A DNA stretch of 16,339 nt from DASSJM01 sp036280655 (lineage in GTDB: Bacteria; Actinomycetota; UBA4738; HRBIN12). The DNA lies in assembly GCA_036280655.1 (NCBI GenBank), contig DASUQI010000056.1, positions 1-16,339 on the forward strand, written 5' to 3'. A program made the position numbers and the translations under genes. Positions 6,395 to 13,712 of the stretch are shown piece after piece. How positions within the stretch are numbered: the stretch's first letter is position 1; the number at the start of each line of letters is the position of its first letter. Below the pieces are notes generated by a model. That model was not told the origin of the DNA and did not search any database. It worked only from the letters and a program-made list of their open reading frames with translations.

Positions 6395-7224
6395 CAGCCA
6401 CGCCCCTTCCCGCGGCGCCGGATGATGTCCTTGTTCGACGCCTTGTTCTTCTTCCGCGTGCGGCCTTCCTTCTTGCCCCACGGGCTCGTGGGGTGCCGGC
6501 CGCCCGAGCTCTTGCCCTCGCCGCCGCCGAGCGGGTGATCGACCGGGTTCATCGCGACGCCGCGGACCGACGGGCGCTTGCGCATCCACCGGCTGCGACC
6601 CGCCTTGCCGAGCTGCACCAGCTCGTGCTCGGCGTTGCCGACCTCGCCGACCGTTGCCTTGCAGGTGGCCTGGACGAGCCGCATCTCCCCCGACGGCAGC
6701 CGGAGGGTCGCCTTGCCCGCCTCCTTGGCCATCACCTGGATGCTCGTGCCGGCCGAACGCGCCATGCGGGCTCCCCCGCCGGGCTTCAGCTCGACCGCGT
6801 GCACCGTGGTGCCGACCGGGATGTTCCGCAGGGGGAGCGCGTTGCCCGGACGGATGTCGGCGCCCTCGCCCGAGAGCAGCCGGTCGCCCACGCGCAGGCC
6901 GTCGGGCGCCAGGATGTACCGCTTCTCCCCGTCTGCGTAGTGGAGCAGAGCGATCCTCGCCGTCCGGTTCGGGTCGTACTCGATGTGCGCGACCTTCGCC
7001 GGCACGCCGTCCTTCTCGCGCTTGAAGTCGATCACGCGGTACCGACGCTTGTTGCCGCCTCCCTGGTGCCGGGTGGTGATCCGCCCCTGGGAGTTGCGCC
7101 CCGCGCGGTTGCGGCCCTTCGCGACGAGCGAGCGCTCGGGCTTGTCGCGCGTGATGCCCTCGAAGGAGGACACGCTGCCGCCGCGTCGGCCCGGCGTCGT
7201 CGGCTTGTACTTTCGAACGGCCAT
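6394..7224 (-). CDS. rplB: 50S ribosomal protein L2 (uL2)
   Basis: One of the oldest 23S rRNA-binding proteins, needed for subunit association and close to the peptidyl-transferase centre. Length 276 residues is normal. Conserved regions include RNSQGRITTRHQGGGNKRRY in the N-terminal domain and AMNPVDHPLGGGEGK near residues 224-238. The first His of the DHP motif, which corresponds to the functionally important H229 of E. coli, is present. The second His (HPHGG in most bacteria) is Leu at residue 232. The ATG start at 7224 follows a 4-base gap after rplW. Confidence 0.98.
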   Translation of the reverse strand: MAVRKYKPTTPGRRGGSVSSFEGITRDKPERSLVAKGRNRAGRNSQGRITTRHQGGGNKRRYRVIDFKREKDGVPAKVAHIEYDPNRTARIALLHYADGEKRYILAPDGLRVGDRLLSGEGADIRPGNALPLRNIPVGTTVHAVELKPGGGARMARSAGTSIQVMAKEAGKATLRLPSGEMRLVQATCKATVGEVGNAEHELVQLGKAGRSRWMRKRPSVRGVAMNPVDHPLGGGEGKSSGGRHPTSPWGKKEGRTRKKNKASNKDIIRRRGKGRG

Positions 7225-7228
7225 CTCG

Positions 7229-7519
7229 CTACTTCCCGGTCTCGAAGATCTCGATCCTGTCGCCCTCGGCGAGCGTCACGATCGCGCGCTTCTGGTCGGC
7301 GCGCTTGCCGAGGGTCCAGCGCCGGCGCTTCACCTTGCCCCGGCGGTTCAGCGTGCGGACCGAGGTCACCTGGACGTTCCAGATCGCCTGGACCGCCTCC
7401 TTGATCTCGGTCTTGTTCGCGCGCGGATCGACGAGGAACGTGTAGGTGTTGAGCTCGAGCCCCGAGTAGGACTTCTCGCTCACGACCGGCCGGAAGATGA
7501 TGTCGCGAGGCGTCTTCAT
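7229..7519 (-). CDS. rplW: 50S ribosomal protein L23 (uL23)
   Basis: Protein at the mouth of the exit tunnel; the main docking point for trigger factor and signal recognition particle. Length 96 residues, within the normal range. It shows the early PRDIIFRPVVSEKSY segment, then YTFLVDPRANKTEIKEAVQ, and the internal basic loop NRRGKVKRRRWTLGKRADQK that reaches toward the tunnel. The ATG at 7519-7517 overlaps the rplD stop as ATGA. Its neighbours L4 and L22 line the same tunnel, and all three are encoded within 3 kb. Confidence 0.98.
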   Translation of the reverse strand: MKTPRDIIFRPVVSEKSYSGLELNTYTFLVDPRANKTEIKEAVQAIWNVQVTSVRTLNRRGKVKRRRWTLGKRADQKRAIVTLAEGDRIEIFETGK

Positions 7520-8259
7520 CCGTCCTCACCGTCCCCGTCCCCGTCCTCGGACTCCTCCGTCGCGGCGTCGTCGGCCTTCGCGTCGGCCCCCGCCGTGCGC
7601 CTCTTCGCGCCGCTGGTGGCCGCGGGACGCTCCTTCTCGGGCGAGCCCTCCACCACGTCGAGCGCGTCCTGCGTGAACACGACGCGATCGGCGGCGAGCA
7701 CCTCGTAGACGCCGAGGCTCCTCGCGTAGGAGACCCGGACGCCGCGGATGTTGCGGAACGACTTCTCCACCGCGCCAGAATCACTCGGCGCCGGCAGGAC
7801 GAGCAGCACCTTGCCGTCCGCCTCGAGCGCATCGAGCACCTCGGCGGCACGCTTGGTCTTCGGCTCGTCGAACTGGAGCTCGCGGATCACGGCCAGCTTG
7901 TCGCTCGCGAGCGCGTCCGACAGCGCCGAGCGGAGCGCGCCCTTGCGCATCTTCTTGTTCACCCGCACCTCGTGGTCACGGGGATGCGGCCCGTGGGCCA
8001 CTCCACCGCCGGCCCACTGCGGCGAGCGGTTCGAACCCTGCCGGGAGCGGCCGGTCCCCTTCTGACGCCACGGCTTGCGCCCGCCGCCCGAGACGTCGCC
8101 CCGGGTCTTGGTCGAGTGCGTGCCGCGACGGATCGCGGCCATGCCGGCGACGACAACCTGGTGCATCAGCGGCACGTTGACCTCGCCCTCGAAGAGCTCG
8201 GAAAGCTCACGGGTCCCGACCTTCTTGCCGGCCACGTCGAGCACGGGAACGTTCGCCAT
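7516..8259 (-). CDS. rplD: 50S ribosomal protein L4 (uL4) with acidic C-terminal tail
   Basis: Exit-tunnel protein; in Escherichia coli it also represses its own S10 operon. The protein is 247 residues, against the usual 200-215. The core (about 1-206) has the tunnel loop GGGRKPWRQKGTGRSRQGS (58-76) followed by SPQWAGGG, with no visible macrolide-resistance change. Residues 207-247 form a tail that turns strongly acidic (EESEDGDGDGEDG at the end). I start at ATG 8259-8257, which shares one base with the rplC stop (TGATG); the frame is open to 8469, but that part is rplC out of frame. The stop overlaps rplW by 4 bases. Confidence 0.98.
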   Translation of the reverse strand: MANVPVLDVAGKKVGTRELSELFEGEVNVPLMHQVVVAGMAAIRRGTHSTKTRGDVSGGGRKPWRQKGTGRSRQGSNRSPQWAGGGVAHGPHPRDHEVRVNKKMRKGALRSALSDALASDKLAVIRELQFDEPKTKRAAEVLDALEADGKVLLVLPAPSDSGAVEKSFRNIRGVRVSYARSLGVYEVLAADRVVFTQDALDVVEGSPEKERPAATSGAKRRTAGADAKADDAATEESEDGDGDGEDG

Positions 8260-8918
8260 CAGGCGGCCCCCTTCGCCGCTGCGGGCGCCTTGGTCGCCGA
8301 ACGCACCATCACGAGCCCGCCGTCCGGTCCGGGGACGGCTCCCCGCACGAGCAGCAGGTTGCGCTCGGGATCTGCCTGGACGACCTCGAGGTTCAGAACG
8401 GTCACGCGCTCGTTGCCCATCTGGCCCGCCATCCGCATGCCCTTGAACACGCGCGAGGGCGTGGCGCACGCCCCGATCGCGCCGGGCGACCGGTGCTTGC
8501 GCTCGGTGCCGTGGCTGCTCGACAGGCCGCCGAACCCGTGCCGCTTCATCACGCCGGCGAACCCCTTGCCCTTGGACACGCCGACGACGTCGGCGCGGTC
8601 GCCGGGCTCGAACACGTCCGCGCGCAGCTCCTGGCCGGGCTCGTAGTTCGCCGCGTCGTCGGTCCGGATCTCGACGAGATGACGGCCCGGCTGGGAGCCG
8701 TGCTTGTCGAAATGACCCTGCGCCGGCTTGGAGACGCGGCCGGGGGCGACCTCACCGAACGCGAGCTGCACGGCCGAGTAGCCGTCGCGCTCCTGGGTCT
8801 TGACCTGCGTGACGAAGCACGGGCCCGCCTTGATGATCGTGACGGGGATCGCCCGCGTGTCGTCGAAGATCTGGGTCATGCCCAGCTTCGTCCCGAGGAT
8901 GCCCTTGACGTCGGCCAT
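8259..8918 (-). CDS. rplC: 50S ribosomal protein L3 (uL3)
   Basis: 23S rRNA-binding protein whose long loop reaches the peptidyl-transferase centre; one of two proteins that start 50S assembly. Length 219 residues. It begins KGILGTKLGMTQIFDD, includes the central VVGVSKGKGFAGVMKRHGF, and has the loop SPGAIGACATPSRVFKGMRM followed by AGQMGNERVTV. The C-terminus ends in an Ala/Lys tail. The ATG at 8918 lies two bases after the rpsJ stop. No change is visible at the positions usually linked to linezolid or tiamulin resistance, but I cannot align this exactly by eye. Confidence 0.98.
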   Translation of the reverse strand: MADVKGILGTKLGMTQIFDDTRAIPVTIIKAGPCFVTQVKTQERDGYSAVQLAFGEVAPGRVSKPAQGHFDKHGSQPGRHLVEIRTDDAANYEPGQELRADVFEPGDRADVVGVSKGKGFAGVMKRHGFGGLSSSHGTERKHRSPGAIGACATPSRVFKGMRMAGQMGNERVTVLNLEVVQADPERNLLLVRGAVPGPDGGLVMVRSATKAPAAAKGAA

Positions 8919-8920
8919 GG

Positions 8921-9229
8921 CTACAACTTGATCTCGATGTCGACGCCGGCCGACAGGTTCAGGCGCTGGAGCTCCTGCACCGTCTTCGACGTGGCGTCGA
9001 CGATGTCGATGAGCCGCTTGTGCGTGAGCATCTGGAAGTGCTCGCGGCTGTCCTTGTACTTATGGGGCGAGCGGATGACCGTGTAGACCGACCGCTCGGT
9101 GGGCAGCGGGACCGGACCGACGACCTTGGCGCCGGTGCGCGTCACGTGGTCGACGATCTCTCGCGCCGCGACGTCCAGCATCCGGTGGTCGTAGGCCCGG
9201 AGCTTGATGCGGATCCTCGGTCCGGCCAC
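8921..9229 (-). CDS. rpsJ: 30S ribosomal protein S10 (uS10, NusE)
   Basis: Small-subunit head protein that doubles as NusE, the partner of NusB and NusG in transcription antitermination and in coupling transcription to translation. Length 102 residues is exact for the family. It shows KIRIKLRAYDH-type residues at the N-terminus (here RIRIKLRAYDHRMLD), VGPVPLPTERSVYTVIRSPH, and MLTHKRLIDIVDAT. The start is GTG at 9229, preceded by a purine-rich GGGGAGAGGG at 9239-9248. Only 24 bases separate it from tuf, so the S10 genes here appear to be read through from the str genes. I see no promoter in that gap. Confidence 0.98.
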   Translation of the reverse strand: MAGPRIRIKLRAYDHRMLDVAAREIVDHVTRTGAKVVGPVPLPTERSVYTVIRSPHKYKDSREHFQMLTHKRLIDIVDATSKTVQELQRLNLSAGVDIEIKL

Positions 9230-9253
9230 TGCCTCTGTCCCTCTCCCCTGGTC

Positions 9254-10438
9254 CTACTTGATGATCTTGGTCACGGCGCCGGCGCCCACGGTCCGGCCGC
9301 CCTCGCGGATCGCGAAGCGCAGGCCCTCCTCCATGGCGATCGGTGCGCCGAGCGTCACGGTCATCTCGACGTTGTCGCCGGGCATGACCATCTCGACGCC
9401 CTCGGGCAGGTCGGCCTGGCCGGTGACGTCCGTGGTGCGGAAGTAGAACTGCGGACGGTAGCCCGTGAAGAACGGCGTGTGGCGCCCGCCCTCGTCCTTG
9501 GACAGGACGTAGACCTGCGAGGTGAACTCCGTGTGCGGGGTCACCGAGCCGGGCTTAGCGAGCACCTGGCCGCGGGCCACCTCGTCCTTGTCGATCCCGC
9601 GCAACAGGACGCCGACGTTGTCGCCGGCCTGGACCTCGTCCAGCAGCTTGCGGAACATCTCGAGGTCGGTCGCCGTGGTCTTGCGCGTGTCCTTGATGCC
9701 GACGATCTCGACCTCCTCCATCTTCTTCAGGACGCCCTGCTCCACGCGGCCCGTCACGACGGTGCCGCGCCCGGTGATCGAGAACACGTCCTCGATCGCC
9801 ATCAGGAACGGCTTGTCGATGTCGCGCTCCGGGTCGGGGACGTAGGAGTCCACGGCCGCGAGCAGCTCGTCGATCTTGCCCATGGCTTCCTCGTCGCCCT
9901 CGAGCGCCTTCAGCGCCGAGACCTGGACCACCGGGACGTCGTCGCCGGGGAACTCGTAGGAGGTGAGCAGCTCGCGCACCTCGAGCTCGACGAGGTCGAG
10001 CAGCTCGGCGTCGTCGACCATGTCCACCTTGTTGAGCGCCACCACGATGTACGGCACGCCCACCTGGCGGGCGAGAAGCACGTGCTCGCGGGTCTGTGGC
10101 ATCGGGCCGTCGGCGGCCGAGACCACCAGGATCGCGCCGTCCACCTGCGCGGCGCCGGTGATCATGTTCTTGATGTAGTCGGCGTGCCCGGGCATGTCGA
10201 CGTGGGCGTAGTGTCGGTTCTCGGTCTCGTACTCGACGTGCGCGATCGCGATCGTGATGCCGCGCTCGCGCTCCTCCGGCGCCTTGTCGATCTCGTCGAA
10301 CGGCGTGAATTCGGCGAGACCCTTCTCCGCCTGGCGCTTGGTGATCGCCGCGGTGAGCGTGGTCTTGCCGTGGTCGATGTGCCCCATCGTGCCGATGTTC
10401 ACGTGTGGCTTCGTGCGCTCGAACTTCTTCTTGCTCAT
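9254..10438 (-). CDS. tuf: Elongation factor Tu
   Basis: GTPase that delivers aminoacyl-tRNA to the ribosomal A site. Length 394 residues, full size. G motifs are visible: GHIDHGKT (19-26), DMPGH (81-85), NKVD (136-139) and SALK (174-177). Domains 2 and 3 follow, with SKDEGGRHTPFF, YRPQFYFRTTDVTG and FAIREGGRTVGAGAV intact. Residues equivalent to the kirromycin-site positions Q124, Y160, G316, Q329 and A375 look wild type. The residue equivalent to the redox-active Cys81 of Escherichia coli is Met, and the protein contains no cysteine. The ATG at 10438 has an AGGAG 8 bases upstream (10447-10451), in a 16-base gap after fusA. Confidence 0.99.
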   Translation of the reverse strand: MSKKKFERTKPHVNIGTMGHIDHGKTTLTAAITKRQAEKGLAEFTPFDEIDKAPEERERGITIAIAHVEYETENRHYAHVDMPGHADYIKNMITGAAQVDGAILVVSAADGPMPQTREHVLLARQVGVPYIVVALNKVDMVDDAELLDLVELEVRELLTSYEFPGDDVPVVQVSALKALEGDEEAMGKIDELLAAVDSYVPDPERDIDKPFLMAIEDVFSITGRGTVVTGRVEQGVLKKMEEVEIVGIKDTRKTTATDLEMFRKLLDEVQAGDNVGVLLRGIDKDEVARGQVLAKPGSVTPHTEFTSQVYVLSKDEGGRHTPFFTGYRPQFYFRTTDVTGQADLPEGVEMVMPGDNVEMTVTLGAPIAMEEGLRFAIREGGRTVGAGAVTKIIK

Positions 10439-10454
10439 CTCCCTCTCTCCTGTC

Positions 10455-12620
10455 CTACTCGCCCCGAACCCGGGCGACGATCTCCTTGGCGATGTTGGCC
10501 GGCACCTCGTGGTAGGCCTCGAGCTGCATCGGCGTGTGCGACGCCCGGCCCTGGGTCCTGGACCGCAGGTCGGTCGCGTAGCCGAAGAGCTCGGCGAGCG
10601 GGACCAGCACGCGGATCGCCTTCTGCCCGCTCCGGTCGTCGATCCGCTCGATGCGGCCGCGGCGAGCGGTGACGTCCCCCATCACGTCGCCCATGAACTC
10701 CTCGGGCGTGATCACCTCGAACTCCATCACGGGCTCGAGGAGCACCGCGTCGGCCCGGCGCGAGCCGTCCTTCAACGCCATCGAACCGGCGATCTTGAAC
10801 GCCATCTCCGAGCTGTCCACCTCGTGGAAGCTCCCGTCGACGAGTGTCGCCCGCAGGTCGACCAGCGGGTACCCGGCGAGCACGCCGGTCTCCATCGCCT
10901 CCTGGATCCCCTGGTCGACCGACGGGATGTACTCCCGCGGGATCGAGCCGCCCGTGATCTTGTTCACGAACTCGTAGCCGCCGCCCTGGCCGGTGGGCTC
11001 CAGGTCCAGGTAGACGTGGCCGAACTGCCCCCGCCCGCCGCTCTGGCGGACGAACCGGCCCTCGACCTTGGTCACGGGCTTGCGGATCGTCTCGCGGTAC
11101 GCGACCTGCGGCTTGCCGACGTTGGCGTCGACGCTGAACTCCCGGCGGAGGCGGTCCACGATGATGTCGAGGTGGAGCTCACCCATCCCCGAGATCACCG
11201 TCTGGCCCGTCTCGTCGTCGTACTTGACGACGAACGTGGGGTCCTCGTCGGCGAGCTTGCCGAGGCCCGTCCCGAGCTTGTCCTGGTCGGCCTTGGTCTT
11301 CGGCTCGACCGCCACCGAGATCACGGGCGTCGGGAAGCTGATCGACTCCAGGATGATCGGGTTCGCGGGCTCGGCCAGCGTGTCGCCGGTGCTCGAGTGC
11401 TTCAGCCCGACGATCGCGACGATGTCCCCGGTGAACGCGGCGTCCTTGTCCTCCCGGTGGTTCGCGTGCATCTGCAGGATGCGGCCGATGCGCTCCTTGC
11501 GCTCCTTCGTCGTGTTCTCGACGTGCGAGCCCGCGCGAAGAACGCCGGAGTACACGCGGACGTACGTAAGCCGGCCCACGTAGGGGTCGGACATGATCTT
11601 GAAGACGAGGCCGGAGAACGGCTCGGTGTCCTCGGGCTTCCGCTCCGCGTGCTCCCCCGACGGCTTGTGGCCCTCGACCGGTGGCACGTCGCTCGGCGCG
11701 GGCAGGTACGCGACGATCGCGTCGAGCAGCGGCTGGATCGCCTTGTTCTTGAACGCGGAGCCGGCCATGACGGCCACGCCGTCGCCCGAGAGCGTGGCGC
11801 GGCGGATCGCGCGGCGGAGGTCGTCCACGGACGGCTCGTCCTCGTGAACGAACTTCTCCATCAGGGACTCGTCGTGGTCGGCGAGCTTCTCGAACAGGTC
11901 GTGATGCGCCTGCTCCGCGACCTCGCGCAGCTCGGCCGGGATCTCGGTGGTCTCCCACTCCTCGCCCATCTCGGAGGTCCAGTGCAACGCCTTCATCTCG
12001 ACGAGGTCGATCACGCCCTGGAAGTCCGCCTCGTTGCCCCACGGCAGTTGCAGGACCAGCGGGTTGGCCTGGAGGCGGTCCACCATCATCCCGACGGTGC
12101 GGCCGAAGTCCGCGCCCGTGCGGTCCATCTTGTTTACGAACGCGATGCGGGGCACGCGGTAGCGGTCGGCCTGGCGCCAGACGGTCTCGGTCTGCGGCTC
12201 CACGCCCGCGACCGCGTCGAAGACCGCGATCGCGCCGTCGAGCACGCGCAGGGAACGCTCCACCTCGACCGTGAAGTCCACGTGGCCGGGCGTGTCGATG
12301 ATGTTGATCCAGTGGCCCTTCCAGTTGGTGGTGGTGGCGGCCGAGGTGATCGTGATCCCGCGCTCGCGCTCCTGAACCATCCAGTCCATCTGCGCGGTGC
12401 CCTCGTGCACCTCGCCGATCTTGTAGGCCTTGCCGGTGTAGTACAGGATCCGTTCGGTCGTCGTGGTCTTGCCCGCGTCGATGTGGGCCATGATCCCGAT
12501 GTTCCGGGTCCTGGCCAGCGGGTACTCGCGGATCACCAGGGCCTTGCCGGACCCTGCGCCGCTCTTCTGAACCTTCTCGACCGTCTCTGCCACGTCGACC
12601 TTCTCCGCGGGGACCGCCAT
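10455..12620 (-). CDS. fusA: Elongation factor G
   Basis: Translocation GTPase that moves tRNAs and mRNA after peptide-bond formation and, with RRF, recycles ribosomes. Length 721 residues. G motifs: AHIDAGKT (45-52), DTPGH (109-113), NKMD (163-166) and the GSAF segment; domain IV has the QSGGRGQFGHVYLDLEP stretch. It is a canonical EF-G I rather than an EF-G II or tetracycline-resistance protein. Some 25 to 28 extra residues precede the usual start of the G domain; the ATG at 12620 is supported by a strong GAGGGGGG 9 bases upstream, though GTG at codon 29 is an alternative. I count no cysteine in the protein. It is 64 bases downstream of rpsG, with a hairpin in between. Confidence 0.99.
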   Translation of the reverse strand: MAVPAEKVDVAETVEKVQKSGAGSGKALVIREYPLARTRNIGIMAHIDAGKTTTTERILYYTGKAYKIGEVHEGTAQMDWMVQERERGITITSAATTTNWKGHWINIIDTPGHVDFTVEVERSLRVLDGAIAVFDAVAGVEPQTETVWRQADRYRVPRIAFVNKMDRTGADFGRTVGMMVDRLQANPLVLQLPWGNEADFQGVIDLVEMKALHWTSEMGEEWETTEIPAELREVAEQAHHDLFEKLADHDESLMEKFVHEDEPSVDDLRRAIRRATLSGDGVAVMAGSAFKNKAIQPLLDAIVAYLPAPSDVPPVEGHKPSGEHAERKPEDTEPFSGLVFKIMSDPYVGRLTYVRVYSGVLRAGSHVENTTKERKERIGRILQMHANHREDKDAAFTGDIVAIVGLKHSSTGDTLAEPANPIILESISFPTPVISVAVEPKTKADQDKLGTGLGKLADEDPTFVVKYDDETGQTVISGMGELHLDIIVDRLRREFSVDANVGKPQVAYRETIRKPVTKVEGRFVRQSGGRGQFGHVYLDLEPTGQGGGYEFVNKITGGSIPREYIPSVDQGIQEAMETGVLAGYPLVDLRATLVDGSFHEVDSSEMAFKIAGSMALKDGSRRADAVLLEPVMEFEVITPEEFMGDVMGDVTARRGRIERIDDRSGQKAIRVLVPLAELFGYATDLRSRTQGRASHTPMQLEAYHEVPANIAKEIVARVRGE

Positions 12621-12629
12621 GCTCAGCGA

Positions 12630-12637
12630 CCCCCCTC
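12630..12637 (-). promoter_or_regulatory. Ribosome-binding site of fusA
   Basis: GAGGGGGG on the minus strand lies 9 bases before the fusA ATG and 7 bases after the rpsG-fusA hairpin. It decides the start of fusA in favour of the longer N-terminus and leaves the ribosome-binding site outside the hairpin stem, so the hairpin should not itself mask it. Confidence 0.8.
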
Positions 12638-12644
12638 AAGGAAC

Positions 12645-12667
12645 GCCGGGCTCGAGATGAGCCCGGC
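12645..12667 (-). promoter_or_regulatory. Strong hairpin between rpsG and fusA
   Basis: The transcript can form a perfect 9-base-pair stem, GCCGGGCTC with GAGCCCGGC, around the loop ATCTC. It lies wholly within the 64-base rpsG-fusA gap. No T-run follows (the next bases are GTTCCTTGAGG), so it does not look like a simple intrinsic terminator. It could protect or define an mRNA end, act as an RNase processing site, or adjust the level of fusA-tuf relative to rpsL-rpsG. The structure is seen directly; the role is inference. Confidence 0.7.
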
Positions 12668-12684
12668 CACGGTGTGTGCGTCGA

Positions 12685-13155
<471 letters not shown>

Positions 13156-13157
13156 GG

Positions 13158-13532
<375 letters not shown>

Positions 13533-13535
13533 GCG

Positions 13536-13542
13536 TCCTTCC
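13536..13542 (-). promoter_or_regulatory. Ribosome-binding site of rpsL
   Basis: GGAAGGA precedes the rpsL ATG by 3 bases after its last A (4 after GGAAGG). It decides the start at 13532 against the in-frame GTG at 13550. The GGAAG part is also complementary to CTTCC of an upstream leader arm (13662-13669), which would allow masking of this site in one fold of the leader. Confidence 0.75.
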
Positions 13543-13558
13543 GTCTGCACTCTCGACT

Positions 13559-13583
13559 TGTCACCGGACCAGGGGCCCGGACA
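13559..13583 (-). promoter_or_regulatory. Leader hairpin nearest rpsL
   Basis: The minus strand can pair CGGGCC with GGTCCG around the triloop CCT, with one G-U pair, and then TGTC with GACA beyond a two-base GT bulge. It ends about 17 bases before the rpsL ribosome-binding site. No T-run follows, so it is not an intrinsic terminator. Seen by eye; stability not calculated. Confidence 0.5.
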
Positions 13584-13589
13584 TCGTTG

Positions 13590-13612
13590 AAGCCGGACCG
13601 CGGGCCCGGCTT
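13590..13612 (-). promoter_or_regulatory. Middle leader hairpin, triloop
   Basis: The RNA can pair AAGCCGGGCC with GGTCCGGCTT in a 10-base-pair stem with one G-U pair around the triloop CGC. Its first four bases (AAGC, 13609-13612) are also the last four bases of the right arm of the longer repeat at 13609-13667, so the two folds compete for that segment. Confidence 0.6.
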
Positions 13613-13667
13613 CCAGGGTGGGACTCGAAAGGGCGCAGGTTGTCCCTCTAGGAAACCCCCTGGAAGC
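13609..13667 (-). repeat. 10-base inverted repeat in the rpsL leader
   Basis: GCTTCCAGGG (13658-13667) and its exact reverse complement CCCTGGAAGC (13609-13618) are separated by 39 bases. A perfect 10-base match over this short distance is unlikely by chance even in GC-rich DNA, and both arms lie within the transcribed leader. A long-range stem here would enclose the bases between and compete with the adjacent hairpin at 13590-13612. Confidence 0.6.
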
Positions 13668-13712
13668 GCACGTAAATGCCGAGCCCGCCCGCCGAGCTCG
13701 ACGCAGTGACTG

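Noticed and set aside
8260..8469. Longer rplD starting at 8469
   Set aside because: The extra 70 residues are rplC read out of frame, and the ATG at 8259 matches the L4 N-terminus with a TGATG overlap. The same reasoning rejects long upstream extensions of rpsS, rpmC, rpsH, rplE and rpmD.
9020..10672. A 550-residue open frame on the plus strand opposite tuf and rpsJ
   Set aside because: Antisense shadow of EF-Tu with the same biased composition and no ribosome-binding site or family similarity.
11179..12639. A 486-residue minus-strand frame overlapping fusA in another frame
   Set aside because: Arg/Gly/Asp-rich out-of-frame reading of fusA, without similarity to any family.
13533..13550. 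Upstream GTG giving rpsL six extra residues
   Set aside because: It would place the GGAAGGA ribosome-binding site inside the gene, and S12 proteins begin at MPTIQQL.
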